From positions 1 to 32,639 of the forward strand of contig MGST01000267.1 in NCBI GenBank assembly GCA_001798605.1: a DNA stretch of 32,639 bases, in the 5' to 3' direction. Below, in pieces: positions 6,903-14,155 of this stretch. The translations under genes were made by a program, and so were the position numbers. The notes under the pieces were generated by a model, which was given only the letters and a program-made list of their open reading frames with translations, was not told where the DNA came from and made no database searches. Position 1 is the first letter of the stretch, and each line of letters opens with the position of its first letter. The stretch comes from Deltaproteobacteria bacterium RIFOXYA12_FULL_58_15 (GTDB lineage Bacteria > Myxococcota > XYA12-FULL-58-9).

Positions 6903-8462
6903 CTACCAGCGCCGCCGAACGATGGCGGCGACAAGTCCAAAAACAACAGCAAACCATGAGGGCGGCGTATTCGCGCACCCTGCATTTTCGCAACCGCCCC
7001 CTTCAGATTCAGTATCGCCAAGTCGCCCGTTGAGTGGCGGTGGGTCCAGTGGATCAACCGCGTGGGCGTCCCCTCCGATTCCATCATCGCCCTCGGGTCC
7101 CCCATCGCCCTCGGGTCCCTCATCGGCCCCTGGCCCTCCGTCGGCCCCTGGCCCTCCGTCGGTCCCCGACCCTCCATCGGCCCCCGGCCCCCCGTCGGCC
7201 CCCGGTCCCCCGTCGGCCGCTGGAAGATCCAACCGCGTGAGTCGAATCGCGTCGAACACAATCTGCAGGCCACTGTCGGAGGGGTCCTCGACATTGTCGT
7301 TAACCCGGATGCTCTGTTCACCCCCTGCGGAAAACTCCACGTCCGCGATGAGCAGCCAACCATCGACGGCGGTCTGATCGACGAGCAGGGTCTGCGTGGC
7401 ACCCGCGTGCTCGAAGATGTAGGGCACCCGTCCCCACTCGGCGTACGTTGAATCGACATAGGCTTCGACCCGATAGGAACCGCCCTCCTCAAAGGTCAGT
7501 TTCCACTGCCCGTAGTTTTCGGGGTTGGCTGCAATCCAGCTACGAGTCCAGGTGAGATTGCCGCCATAGCCAGCATTGTCGACCAATCGAAGATAAACCG
7601 GGTTACCGCCGGCCTCGAAACATGCGTCTCGGTCGTCGACCGTACGGCCTGCGGGGGGGATCGCATCACACGTCGCGCTTTGCCCTTCCGCGATCAGATC
7701 TTGGATGTCGCCGTTATAGGTGTCTGTATCGGTATCGCCAACGATACCGTCAATACTGCCGGTGGCACTGTCTTGCCAAAAGGTCCAGTGGGTCCACGCC
7801 GTTGGGATCGAAGGGCACGCCACGCCCCATTGTGCGATCCAAAGCGGATACTCGGAGAACGCGCCTGACTGAACATATTCGTTCCAAAAGTACTCTCCGG
7901 TATAAATGATCGGTTTCATCCCCACCGCACCCTCGACACGTTCGATCCACGTACGAATGTTGGCCTCAATGGTTGCTGGGCTTTGCCCATCGTGGGTTTC
8001 GACGTCAATCACCGGGGGAAGGTCGCCTGGTTGTAGCGCACCCATGATCTCGAGAAGGTAGTCGGCTTGTTCCTGTGGGTCTTCGTCCGAACGAAAGAAC
8101 TGATACGCCCCTCGCAAAACACCGCTGGCCTTGGCACCGCTCCAATTCTCGGCGAAGCGATTGTCCGGGTAGGTCAGCCCGTCGGAGGCGCGCACAAAAG
8201 CAAACTCAACGCCAGAGTTGGCAACCTGGTCCCAATCGATGTCACCTTGCCACTTCGAAACGTCGATACCTCTGACGGTGGCCGACCCGGGACAATCGTT
8301 GAGCGCATGGTTCGCAGTGAAAGCCGGGTGGTCGAAAACCATCTGGCTTCCCATGGTGGCGTCACGTCTCGGGTTAGCACTGCAGCCCGCCACCAAGCCC
8401 GCGACCACAGCCCAAGATCCCAAGAGCCACAAAAACCACAGCGCCCGCGACCCGAATTTCAT
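6903..8462 (-). CDS. GH25 lysozyme-like lipoprotein with golvesin-like domain and MYXO-CTERM tag
   Basis: This is a 519-residue protein. ATG 8462 has GAGGAG six bases upstream. The leader ends in the lipobox L-V-A-G-C27. The GH25 muramidase domain (about 62-260) begins RGIDVSKWQGDIDW, with D67 and the catalytic pair D153/E155 in VIDVETHDG. A golvesin/xanthan-lyase-like beta domain follows (about 280-405, starting V-D-N-A-G-Y-G-G). A low-complexity Gly-Asp-Ala-Pro linker covers about 408-470. The protein ends in a Cys-containing segment, a hydrophobic helix and R-R-R-W, a MYXO-CTERM-type sorting tag. GH25 enzymes cut the beta-1,4 bond between MurNAc and GlcNAc. The substrate could be its own wall or that of prey or competitors. 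It is probably co-transcribed with the gene ending 17 bases upstream. Confidence 0.9.
   Translation of the reverse strand: MKFGSRALWFLWLLGSWAVVAGLVAGCSANPRRDATMGSQMVFDHPAFTANHALNDCPGSATVRGIDVSKWQGDIDWDQVANSGVEFAFVRASDGLTYPDNRFAENWSGAKASGVLRGAYQFFRSDEDPQEQADYLLEIMGALQPGDLPPVIDVETHDGQSPATIEANIRTWIERVEGAVGMKPIIYTGEYFWNEYVQSGAFSEYPLWIAQWGVACPSIPTAWTHWTFWQDSATGSIDGIVGDTDTDTYNGDIQDLIAEGQSATCDAIPPAGRTVDDRDACFEAGGNPVYLRLVDNAGYGGNLTWTRSWIAANPENYGQWKLTFEEGGSYRVEAYVDSTYAEWGRVPYIFEHAGATQTLLVDQTAVDGWLLIADVEFSAGGEQSIRVNDNVEDPSDSGLQIVFDAIRLTRLDLPAADGGPGADGGPGADGGSGTDGGPGADGGPGADEGPEGDGGPEGDDGIGGDAHAVDPLDPPPLNGRLGDTESEGGGCENAGCANTPPSWFAVVFGLVAAIVRRRW
7080..7220 (-). repeat. low-complexity Gly-Asp-Ala/Pro repeats within the GH25 gene
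   Basis: Imperfect units of 12-18 bases encode G-A-D-G-G-P-type steps between the golvesin-like domain and the C-terminal tag. They form a flexible surface linker and are a likely site of length variation by slippage. Confidence 0.7.
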
Positions 8463-8479
8463 CCCTCACTCCTCATCGG

Positions 8480-9583
8480 CTAGCCCTCGTCCACTGGCAC
8501 GGGTGCCCGCTGGCGCAACCAGCTCCGCACTGCCGAGGATGCCGCCGCGGCCGACGCGAGGAGGAACACAAGAAGGCCGAGCTTCACGTCGACAAAAAGG
8601 CTTTCCAGAAAGGCGACGGCACGGTTCTGCGGGGCGTAGGCGAAATATCCGCGGCAGTAGCTGATGGAATCGACAACCCCCGAGACAATGAGGGCACCAC
8701 TCACGAGGAGTGCCACCGCCGATACGATAACAGTCGCCCGCGGCCAACGCCCCCGCCAACCAAACAGTCCGAGGATCACGGTGAGCACGAGAAACAAGAG
8801 GTAGGGAGCGTCGTCTATGGCAAGTCCGCCCCTGATAAGCGCCATGGGGCCGGGCTCATCGCTGACCAAGGGACCGAGCGCGTCTCCCCAATGGCCAGGC
8901 TCCGACAGTGATTCCGTAGACGGGTCCGCTGGAAGTGTGAACGCCACCGTCGTGTGCTTCGTTGCTGCCGGTTTCCGAGACTTGGCGTCGTCGCCGGTTG
9001 CATCCACAGCTCCGTCCGCGGTCGGTGGCTCGGCACCGCCGCCAGATGCCGCAGCGTGGCCGTCATCCAGAGGGGTTGGCACGAGAAAAAGCCGGGCGGT
9101 GATGGCGCAATCGAACGTACGACCCTCGATGTCGTGGGTGCATTCGACTTCCAGTTGCGCCTCCGGCTGACCGGGCATGCGAATGTCGTCCGTGAATCCG
9201 ACTGGCTCTTTCGACTCAAACTCCTCGGCCAGCTTCTGGTGCAGTGCCCACCCTGCCTTGTCATCGCGACGAGAGGCCCAGTAGTTGAAGTCGGCACACG
9301 CGGTGCTGCCGCGTCGCGAAAAGGGCGCGACCAATCGGCCGTTGTTGAGGTCCGACGAATCTGGGCACCGAAAGGGCACAACAACGAGGTCGTAGAACTT
9401 CCCGTGCTTCTCCACCCACTCCGTGAGAAGTCCCGCCGCCGCAGACTTGACCTGGACCGACTCGCACGGAAACGACTTCGACTGAGCACAGCCCGCACCG
9501 CCCATACGGAAGAAGGGCAGCAACAAGGCCGCACCCATGATGGCCACCGCGACGCGGACCGAGCTGAGTCGCAATCCCTTCAT
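8480..9583 (-). CDS. unrecognised envelope protein with three C-terminal membrane helices
   Basis: I prefer ATG 9583, which has AGG nine bases upstream; ATG 9592 adds three residues. The product has about 367 residues. It has an N-terminal signal or anchor ending near the G-A-G-C motif (a weak lipobox), then a soluble region of about 230 residues with scattered cysteines, a Gly/Ala/Asp-rich stretch and three strongly hydrophobic helices near the C-terminus. I recognise no family. The gene ends 17 bases before the GH25 lysozyme gene on the same strand, so the two are probably one transcript, suggesting a cell-envelope role. This rests on context only. Confidence 0.65.
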   Translation of the reverse strand: MKGLRLSSVRVAVAIMGAALLLPFFRMGGAGCAQSKSFPCESVQVKSAAAGLLTEWVEKHGKFYDLVVVPFRCPDSSDLNNGRLVAPFSRRGSTACADFNYWASRRDDKAGWALHQKLAEEFESKEPVGFTDDIRMPGQPEAQLEVECTHDIEGRTFDCAITARLFLVPTPLDDGHAAASGGGAEPPTADGAVDATGDDAKSRKPAATKHTTVAFTLPADPSTESLSEPGHWGDALGPLVSDEPGPMALIRGGLAIDDAPYLLFLVLTVILGLFGWRGRWPRATVIVSAVALLVSGALIVSGVVDSISYCRGYFAYAPQNRAVAFLESLFVDVKLGLLVFLLASAAAASSAVRSWLRQRAPVPVDEG

Positions 9584-9762
9584 CGCCGGCATCCTACCGC
9601 GCCACGCCCCCCTGGTCGAGTAGCGGGCAAGAGCGAGGTGTAGAGCCGTGCTGGCTGGTTTGGTTGAGAAAAGACATCACGTCAACTCTGGCGGAGGTTC
9701 CATGGCCTTCATGGCTCTTACGCTCTGGGCATTTTGCTACAGGGCGGTTTCCCCAACGCTGC

Positions 9763-10830
9763 TCAACTCTTCGGGACGTATCCCAGGCCCGGCAGGTCCG
9801 ACGGAAACAATGTTCCGTCCCTCAGTATGACCACTCCCGCCGAGGGATCGCCTTCGAGACCAATGTGCCCGTCCAGATCGGCGTATTTAACAGTGGGGCG
9901 AGCCAACGCGAAATGAAGGCCAGCGGCGATACCTAGAGCTGCTTCATCCATGCAGCCGACCATCACCTGGACTCCGGCGGCGCGGGAAACCGAGTTGATA
10001 TGGAGAGCCTCTTCGATACCGCCAACCTTCATGAGCTTGACGTTGACCATGTCGGCCAATCCGCGTTTGGCCACGCGAAAGGCGTCGCGAAGCGTCATCA
10101 GGCTCTCGTCGGCCATAATGGGAATGGCCGTGTCTGCTGTCACCCGTCTGAGTAAGTCAGGTTGGCCGCATGGCGTGGGCTGCTCGAGAATCTCAATATC
10201 GGCCGCACGCGTTGCCGTCACAAAACGCACGGACTCATCCAAGGTGTAGCCCTGATTCGCGTCAAAACGCAGTGCGATCTTCGGGCCCACCGCGTCGCGC
10301 ACCGCCTTGACCCGCTGGATGTCCCTCTCCATATCGAGTCCGCCTTTGAGCTTGAGGATGTGAAAACCGCGATTGACGTATTCTTTGGCGCGATGAACGG
10401 TTGCACCTTCGTCGAGAATGCCGATGGTCATCGACGTGCGAATGCGATCCCTAAATCCCCCAAGAAGGCGCCATGCCGGCAAACCGGCGACCTTGCCGAG
10501 AATGTCGTACAGAGCCATGTCTATCGCAGCTCGTACCGATGGTTGGTTCGGCAAGGCCTTCTTGACCCGCTCCGTAATCTTGACTGCGCGCAGGGGATCG
10601 GAACCCTTGAGATTGTATTTAATAATTCCGTCAAATGTCTCGAGAGCTCCCTCGGGCGTTTCACCGGTCACCCGCAGATCCGGTGCCGCACACCCATACC
10701 CGCATATCTTTGTGTTCGTCTCGATTCGGCAGAATACATTGACGACTTTGTCTATCGTCTCGTACGCAATCGTGTAGGGTTCTTCGAGACCCATGGGCAC
10801 AGGCCAGGCCTCGATGCATGTGATACGCAC
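9763..10830 (-). CDS. dgcA: enolase-superfamily epimerase, DgcA / L-Ala-D/L-Glu epimerase type
   Basis: This is a 355-residue muconate-lactonising subgroup enzyme. The start is GTG 10830, with AAGGA eight bases upstream. An N-terminal capping domain is followed by a barrel with all expected residues: K160-L-K162, metal ligands D190 (RFDANQGY), E216 (EILEQPT) and D241 (MADES), and K265. Enzymes of this type epimerise the alpha carbon of Ala-Glu dipeptides, or of N-acetyl-glutamate when paired with DgcN. A DUF1611/DgcN gene lies 78 bases upstream, so the N-acetyl-D-glutamate racemase role (DgcA) is favoured over peptidoglycan dipeptide recycling. The fold is certain; the substrate is inferred from the neighbour. 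Confidence 0.85.
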   Translation of the reverse strand: MRITCIEAWPVPMGLEEPYTIAYETIDKVVNVFCRIETNTKICGYGCAAPDLRVTGETPEGALETFDGIIKYNLKGSDPLRAVKITERVKKALPNQPSVRAAIDMALYDILGKVAGLPAWRLLGGFRDRIRTSMTIGILDEGATVHRAKEYVNRGFHILKLKGGLDMERDIQRVKAVRDAVGPKIALRFDANQGYTLDESVRFVTATRAADIEILEQPTPCGQPDLLRRVTADTAIPIMADESLMTLRDAFRVAKRGLADMVNVKLMKVGGIEEALHINSVSRAAGVQVMVGCMDEAALGIAAGLHFALARPTVKYADLDGHIGLEGDPSAGVVILRDGTLFPSDLPGLGYVPKS

Positions 10831-10908
10831 GGATTGATTCCTTCTTCTTGAGCTCTCCCGGTCTCGACTTTGGTTGCGGCATGGCGATGGCCATGATGCT
10901 GCTGTGGC

Positions 10909-12006
10909 CTACGTATCTTTTGGCGCCTGACGCTTTGTGATCAAAGGACGAAGGGCATGAATCAGTTTCTCCGGGCCCTCACGCAGAACATCAACGGTGG
11001 GCCGACCCATTTCGGTCTCGATGCCTTTAATCGCCGCGGCCAACTCTTGTTTCCCCAGGCCTTCTGCATTGATGGTAATGGCTACCACCGGTTTCTCTGA
11101 GATGAGCTCGATAGCCTGAATCTGAGTCTGAAGCGGCTGCATCGGGTGGTTGGGGAAGCCGTCGTAGTGTCGCCTTCCCGGCGCGTGCTGCAAAACAATG
11201 ACATCGGGGCGCCCGGCCGCCAGGATTTCGAAGCCACCCGGATAGGCGGGATTGAGGAGGCTACCTTGACCCTCGATGACGATGACGTCCGGATGACGCT
11301 CCTCCCAGGCTTGCCACACGGCATGCTCGATTTCGCCTGACACGAAATCATTTGGGAGAGAGTCCATGATGATGGAAAAGGGGGCGCCCTGAAGCCAGGC
11401 GGTTTGTCCGGTGCCAACCATCTCTGCGGCAAAACCTGCCTGGCGCAATGCATCCACAAGGATCCAAGCTGTGGTTCTTTTGCCAACCGCCGAGTCCGTG
11501 CCCAAAATGGCGACTCGCAGCGCCTTGACCTGTTCGATCTTCCCGGAGAAGAAGTGCAAACCTTTGGTGTGCGGGGGCTTGCGAATGTCGCGGATTGTGA
11601 CTCCATTGTCCTCGGCTATTCTTGACATCTCGGGATCTTCCGTGAGGTAGTCGTGCAAGCCGCAGACCACGGAAAGTCCCAAACCCAGGGCCGACTTGAT
11701 GTCCGTGCGCGCTTCTTCACTGAGTCGACCGCCGTCAGGGGCAATTCCCACAATGAGATGTGTGGCTGGGTGGCCTTCGAGCCGGGCCGACTCGACGGCC
11801 TGTGTGAGGCTCGCGTGGATTGGGATCTGTCGAGCAATGCCGTCCAAGAGCTCAGCCGCATCTGAACCTGATTGGGATGAGTCCACCACCGACAGAATAC
11901 GATAACGCCGGGAACGGCGAATCAAACCGTGTGCGGTTTTGCCGTTCGTCGTTGCAAAGGCGCCCTCGCAATAAATGATCGCATTCGCTTCTATTGATTT
12001 GCTCAT
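10909..12006 (-). CDS. dgcN: DUF1611 / DgcN-type P-loop protein
   Basis: This is a 365-residue DUF1611 protein. It has an N-terminal Rossmann-like part and a P-loop domain with G169-T-D-S-A-V-G-K-R-T178, followed by I-E-G-Q-G-S-L-L-N-P. Members named DgcN act as D-glutamate N-acetyltransferases, and the product is then inverted by DgcA, feeding L-glutamate metabolism. The start overlaps the stop of the upstream PLP-enzyme gene by four bases (ATGA at 12003-12006), so the two are co-translated. The presence of both dgcN-like and dgcA-like genes in one operon supports this assignment. The exact acyl donor and amino-acid substrate cannot be told from the sequence. Confidence 0.8.
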   Translation of the reverse strand: MSKSIEANAIIYCEGAFATTNGKTAHGLIRRSRRYRILSVVDSSQSGSDAAELLDGIARQIPIHASLTQAVESARLEGHPATHLIVGIAPDGGRLSEEARTDIKSALGLGLSVVCGLHDYLTEDPEMSRIAEDNGVTIRDIRKPPHTKGLHFFSGKIEQVKALRVAILGTDSAVGKRTTAWILVDALRQAGFAAEMVGTGQTAWLQGAPFSIIMDSLPNDFVSGEIEHAVWQAWEERHPDVIVIEGQGSLLNPAYPGGFEILAAGRPDVIVLQHAPGRRHYDGFPNHPMQPLQTQIQAIELISEKPVVAITINAEGLGKQELAAAIKGIETEMGRPTVDVLREGPEKLIHALRPLITKRQAPKDT

Positions 12007-13220
12007 GATCGTCTTCCCGTTAGCATGACGACATATCGATCGTTTGGAAATTCCTTGTGCTTGTGACTCTCCAGAAGCCCAATCAGCCCGGCTGTTGAGG
12101 CGGGCAACACATTGAGTCCCTCCTTCTCGCGCACCAACCGAGAATAGGCGAGCATGGCTTTGTCACTGATTCGTGCAGCCCAGCCGCCGCTTCCGCGAAT
12201 CGCTTCCAGGGCGAAGTCCCCGTCCTCAGAATGCCAGTTGATCAGGGGCTCATTGACAACGGTCTCCTTGATGCGGTCCCGATCGAGGTCTGAACAGGTA
12301 GCGTGGTTGTGCAGGAATGCCTGTATGATTGGGTTTTTGCCAAAAGAGGAGCCCGCAATCATCCTGGGCACGCGGGAGGTCTTGCCCCGTCGATGCAGAC
12401 TCACAAATCCCCTGTAGATCCCCGCCAAGGTGGTCCCATTCGAGACGGGAACAGCCACCACGGCGGGGGCATCCCTCAACTGGTCGTAGATCTCGAAGGC
12501 AATTTCACCGTATGCCTTGAGCTGAATCGCCGTGTTGGCCCCTCCCGGATTCGCATCGTAGAACTGTTTCTCGTCGGCGTACCGCCGTGACTCTAGCACG
12601 GACGCTTCGTAGTCCCCAGGAATGCGAATGATCTCCGTGCCGTATCCCGCCATCTCTTGAATGCGTCGCGTATGATAACGCTCGGGAATATGAACCACAC
12701 ACCGAAGTCCAGCCACAGACGCCGCGAGCGATACCGCGGTGCCATAATTCCCACATGTCGCTACGGCGATGCCATCAAAACCTCGCCGTAGCGCATCCAA
12801 TGCCTGCGCGAAGGCAATTCGATCCTTCTGGGTTCCGGTCGGGTTGCCACCATCAAACTTGAGATAGATCTGACGGAGTCCCATCTCACGCTCGACGTTC
12901 CTCGCCCGTGCCATCTGTGTGTCACCGACCTCAGAATCCATGATGTCTTCGAACGCCTCGAGACGGTCACTGAGAGGAGCGCCTTCATCTCGCGCCACAT
13001 GCGCTTGAATGGCGAGCTCACGGGCAATTGCCGGACTGTTGGCTGTCGCCCCGTCGAGCAAGCTATTTGTGGGGGTGTTCGGATCGACCGGGGTGTTCGG
13101 GTCGACCGGAGCGGTCGGATCCGCCGGGGCGGTCGGGTCCGCCGGGGCGGTCGGGTCCCCAGGGGTAGCCACTTCCTCTGCAGCCATCGGTTCCGTGATC
13201 TTCATCTTTCTGGACTCCAT
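12003..13220 (-). CDS. fold-type II PLP enzyme, threonine-synthase-like, with repetitive N-terminus
   Basis: This protein has 405 residues from ATG 13220; ATG 13205 and 13187 are alternatives. Residues 20-52 are Pro/Asp/Thr repeats (D-P-T-A-P units), unusual for a cytoplasmic enzyme. The catalytic core runs from about 80. The PLP lysine is K132 in NPTGTQKDR, followed by the A-T-C-G-N-Y-G-T-A loop and V-P-V-S-N-G-T-T. This is the threonine synthase / threonine dehydratase / cysteate synthase fold. It begins the DgcN-DgcA operon, so it probably makes or breaks a D- or L-amino acid in the same pathway rather than serving threonine biosynthesis. The reaction is not resolved. Confidence 0.8.
   Translation of the reverse strand: MESRKMKITEPMAAEEVATPGDPTAPADPTAPADPTAPVDPNTPVDPNTPTNSLLDGATANSPAIARELAIQAHVARDEGAPLSDRLEAFEDIMDSEVGDTQMARARNVEREMGLRQIYLKFDGGNPTGTQKDRIAFAQALDALRRGFDGIAVATCGNYGTAVSLAASVAGLRCVVHIPERYHTRRIQEMAGYGTEIIRIPGDYEASVLESRRYADEKQFYDANPGGANTAIQLKAYGEIAFEIYDQLRDAPAVVAVPVSNGTTLAGIYRGFVSLHRRGKTSRVPRMIAGSSFGKNPIIQAFLHNHATCSDLDRDRIKETVVNEPLINWHSEDGDFALEAIRGSGGWAARISDKAMLAYSRLVREKEGLNVLPASTAGLIGLLESHKHKEFPNDRYVVMLTGRRS
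13070..13160 (-). repeat. 15-base tandem repeats encoding D-P-T-A-P units
   Basis: About six imperfect 15-base units near the 5' end of the PLP-enzyme gene encode Asp-Pro-Thr/Asn-Ala/Thr-Pro. The units differ by only one or two bases, which indicates recent slippage or duplication. Confidence 0.75.
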
Positions 13221-13428
13221 GGTTTGGCTCTCTATGATCGGTCGCAGTCATACGCAACTGGGAACGACACGAGCCAGCTGCCTGGCTGCTGAATTCCAAT
13301 TGAACAAAGGGGGCCGAACTCCTCGCACTCAAACAAGACCCGCAGACCGCATACAGTTTCAATCTATGGCGGCGATGGGGAACGGGAGCTCAAGAAAAGG
13401 GGGAAACGCACCCAACCGAGGCTAGATC

Positions 13429-14028
13429 TCAGAAACCAAAGGGCACCATCTCGGGCTCAGCATCGCCAGCGTCTTCTTTGGGCTCCTCTTCCTTGCAATT
13501 TTCCGCTTTGCAGTTCTTGCCCTTCTTGCACTCCTTGCCACTCTTGTCGCATTTCTTCGCATCGTCGGCCATTGGAGTCACTTCGGGCTCAGCATACTCA
13601 TCGCCAGCGTCTTCCTTGGGCTCCTCTTCCTTGCAATTTTCCGCTTTGCAGTTCTTGCCCTTCTTGCACTCCTTGCCACTCTTGTCGCATTTCTTAGCCT
13701 TGTCGCCCATGGGGGTCGCTTCGGGCTCGGCGGCGTCATCTTTGGGCTCTTTGCAATTTTCCGGCTTGCAGTTCGCGCCCTTCTTGCACTCCTTGCCACT
13801 CTTGTCGCATTTCTTCACATCGTCCGCCATCGGAGTCGCTTCGGGCTCGGCGGCGTCATCTTTGGGCTCCTCCACTTTGCAGTTTTCCGGCTTGCAGTTC
13901 TCGCCCTTCTTGCACTCCTTGCCACTCTTGTCGCACTTTTTGGCTGCATTCACGACGACTGGCACTGCAACCAGACTCATAGCGCCCAGTCCCAAAGACA
14001 TTGCCATTACGATCGACTTCAAACTCAT
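13429..14028 (-). CDS. secreted protein of four Cys/Lys-rich repeats, probable metal-binding
   Basis: I chose ATG 14028 because GGGAGAG lies about five bases upstream and a clean Sec signal peptide (residues 1-29, V-N-A) follows; the longer frame to 14316 has no signal. The 199-residue precursor then holds four tandem units of 40-46 residues. Each unit starts K-K-C-D-K-S-G-K-E-C-K-K-G-x-N-C-K-x-E-N-C and ends in an acidic Asp/Glu/Pro stretch with P-M. The Cys pattern is C-x6-C-x5-C-x4-C, giving 16 cysteines in total with no other domain. Such a layout suits binding of soft metals such as Cu, Zn or Cd, like a periplasmic metallothionein, but I know no named family with it. It is divergent from a two-component system of the ZraSR type. 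Confidence 0.8.
   Translation of the reverse strand: MSLKSIVMAMSLGLGAMSLVAVPVVVNAAKKCDKSGKECKKGENCKPENCKVEEPKDDAAEPEATPMADDVKKCDKSGKECKKGANCKPENCKEPKDDAAEPEATPMGDKAKKCDKSGKECKKGKNCKAENCKEEEPKEDAGDEYAEPEVTPMADDAKKCDKSGKECKKGKNCKAENCKEEEPKEDAGDAEPEMVPFGF
13432..13941 (-). repeat. four tandem coding repeats (about 120-138 bases each)
   Basis: The four units encode 42, 40, 46 and 42 residues. Their DNA is nearly identical over the Cys-rich part, while the acidic spacers vary in length. The high identity points to recent copy-number change. Confidence 0.85.
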
Positions 14029-14111
14029 CGCACTCTCCCGGGTATAGGTCGGTGAACATCGCCACCAACGTTTCTTGGACGGTGGACCAAGCCACCAGCG
14101 CCGAGGCTCCA

Positions 14112-14127
14112 TGCATAAATCGAGCCA
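14112..14127 (-). promoter_or_regulatory. candidate sigma-54 promoter of the Cys-repeat gene
   Basis: The minus strand reads TGGCTC-N5-ATGCA, against the consensus TGGCAC-N5-TTGCA. The key GG at -24 and GC at -12 are kept with exact spacing. The predicted transcript would start near 14102, about 74 bases before the start codon. The adjacent NtrC-type activator makes a sigma-54 promoter here expected. Two mismatches mean the call is provisional. Confidence 0.5.
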
Positions 14128-14155
14128 TGTTGTTTTCACTACCAGAGGCTGTGTG

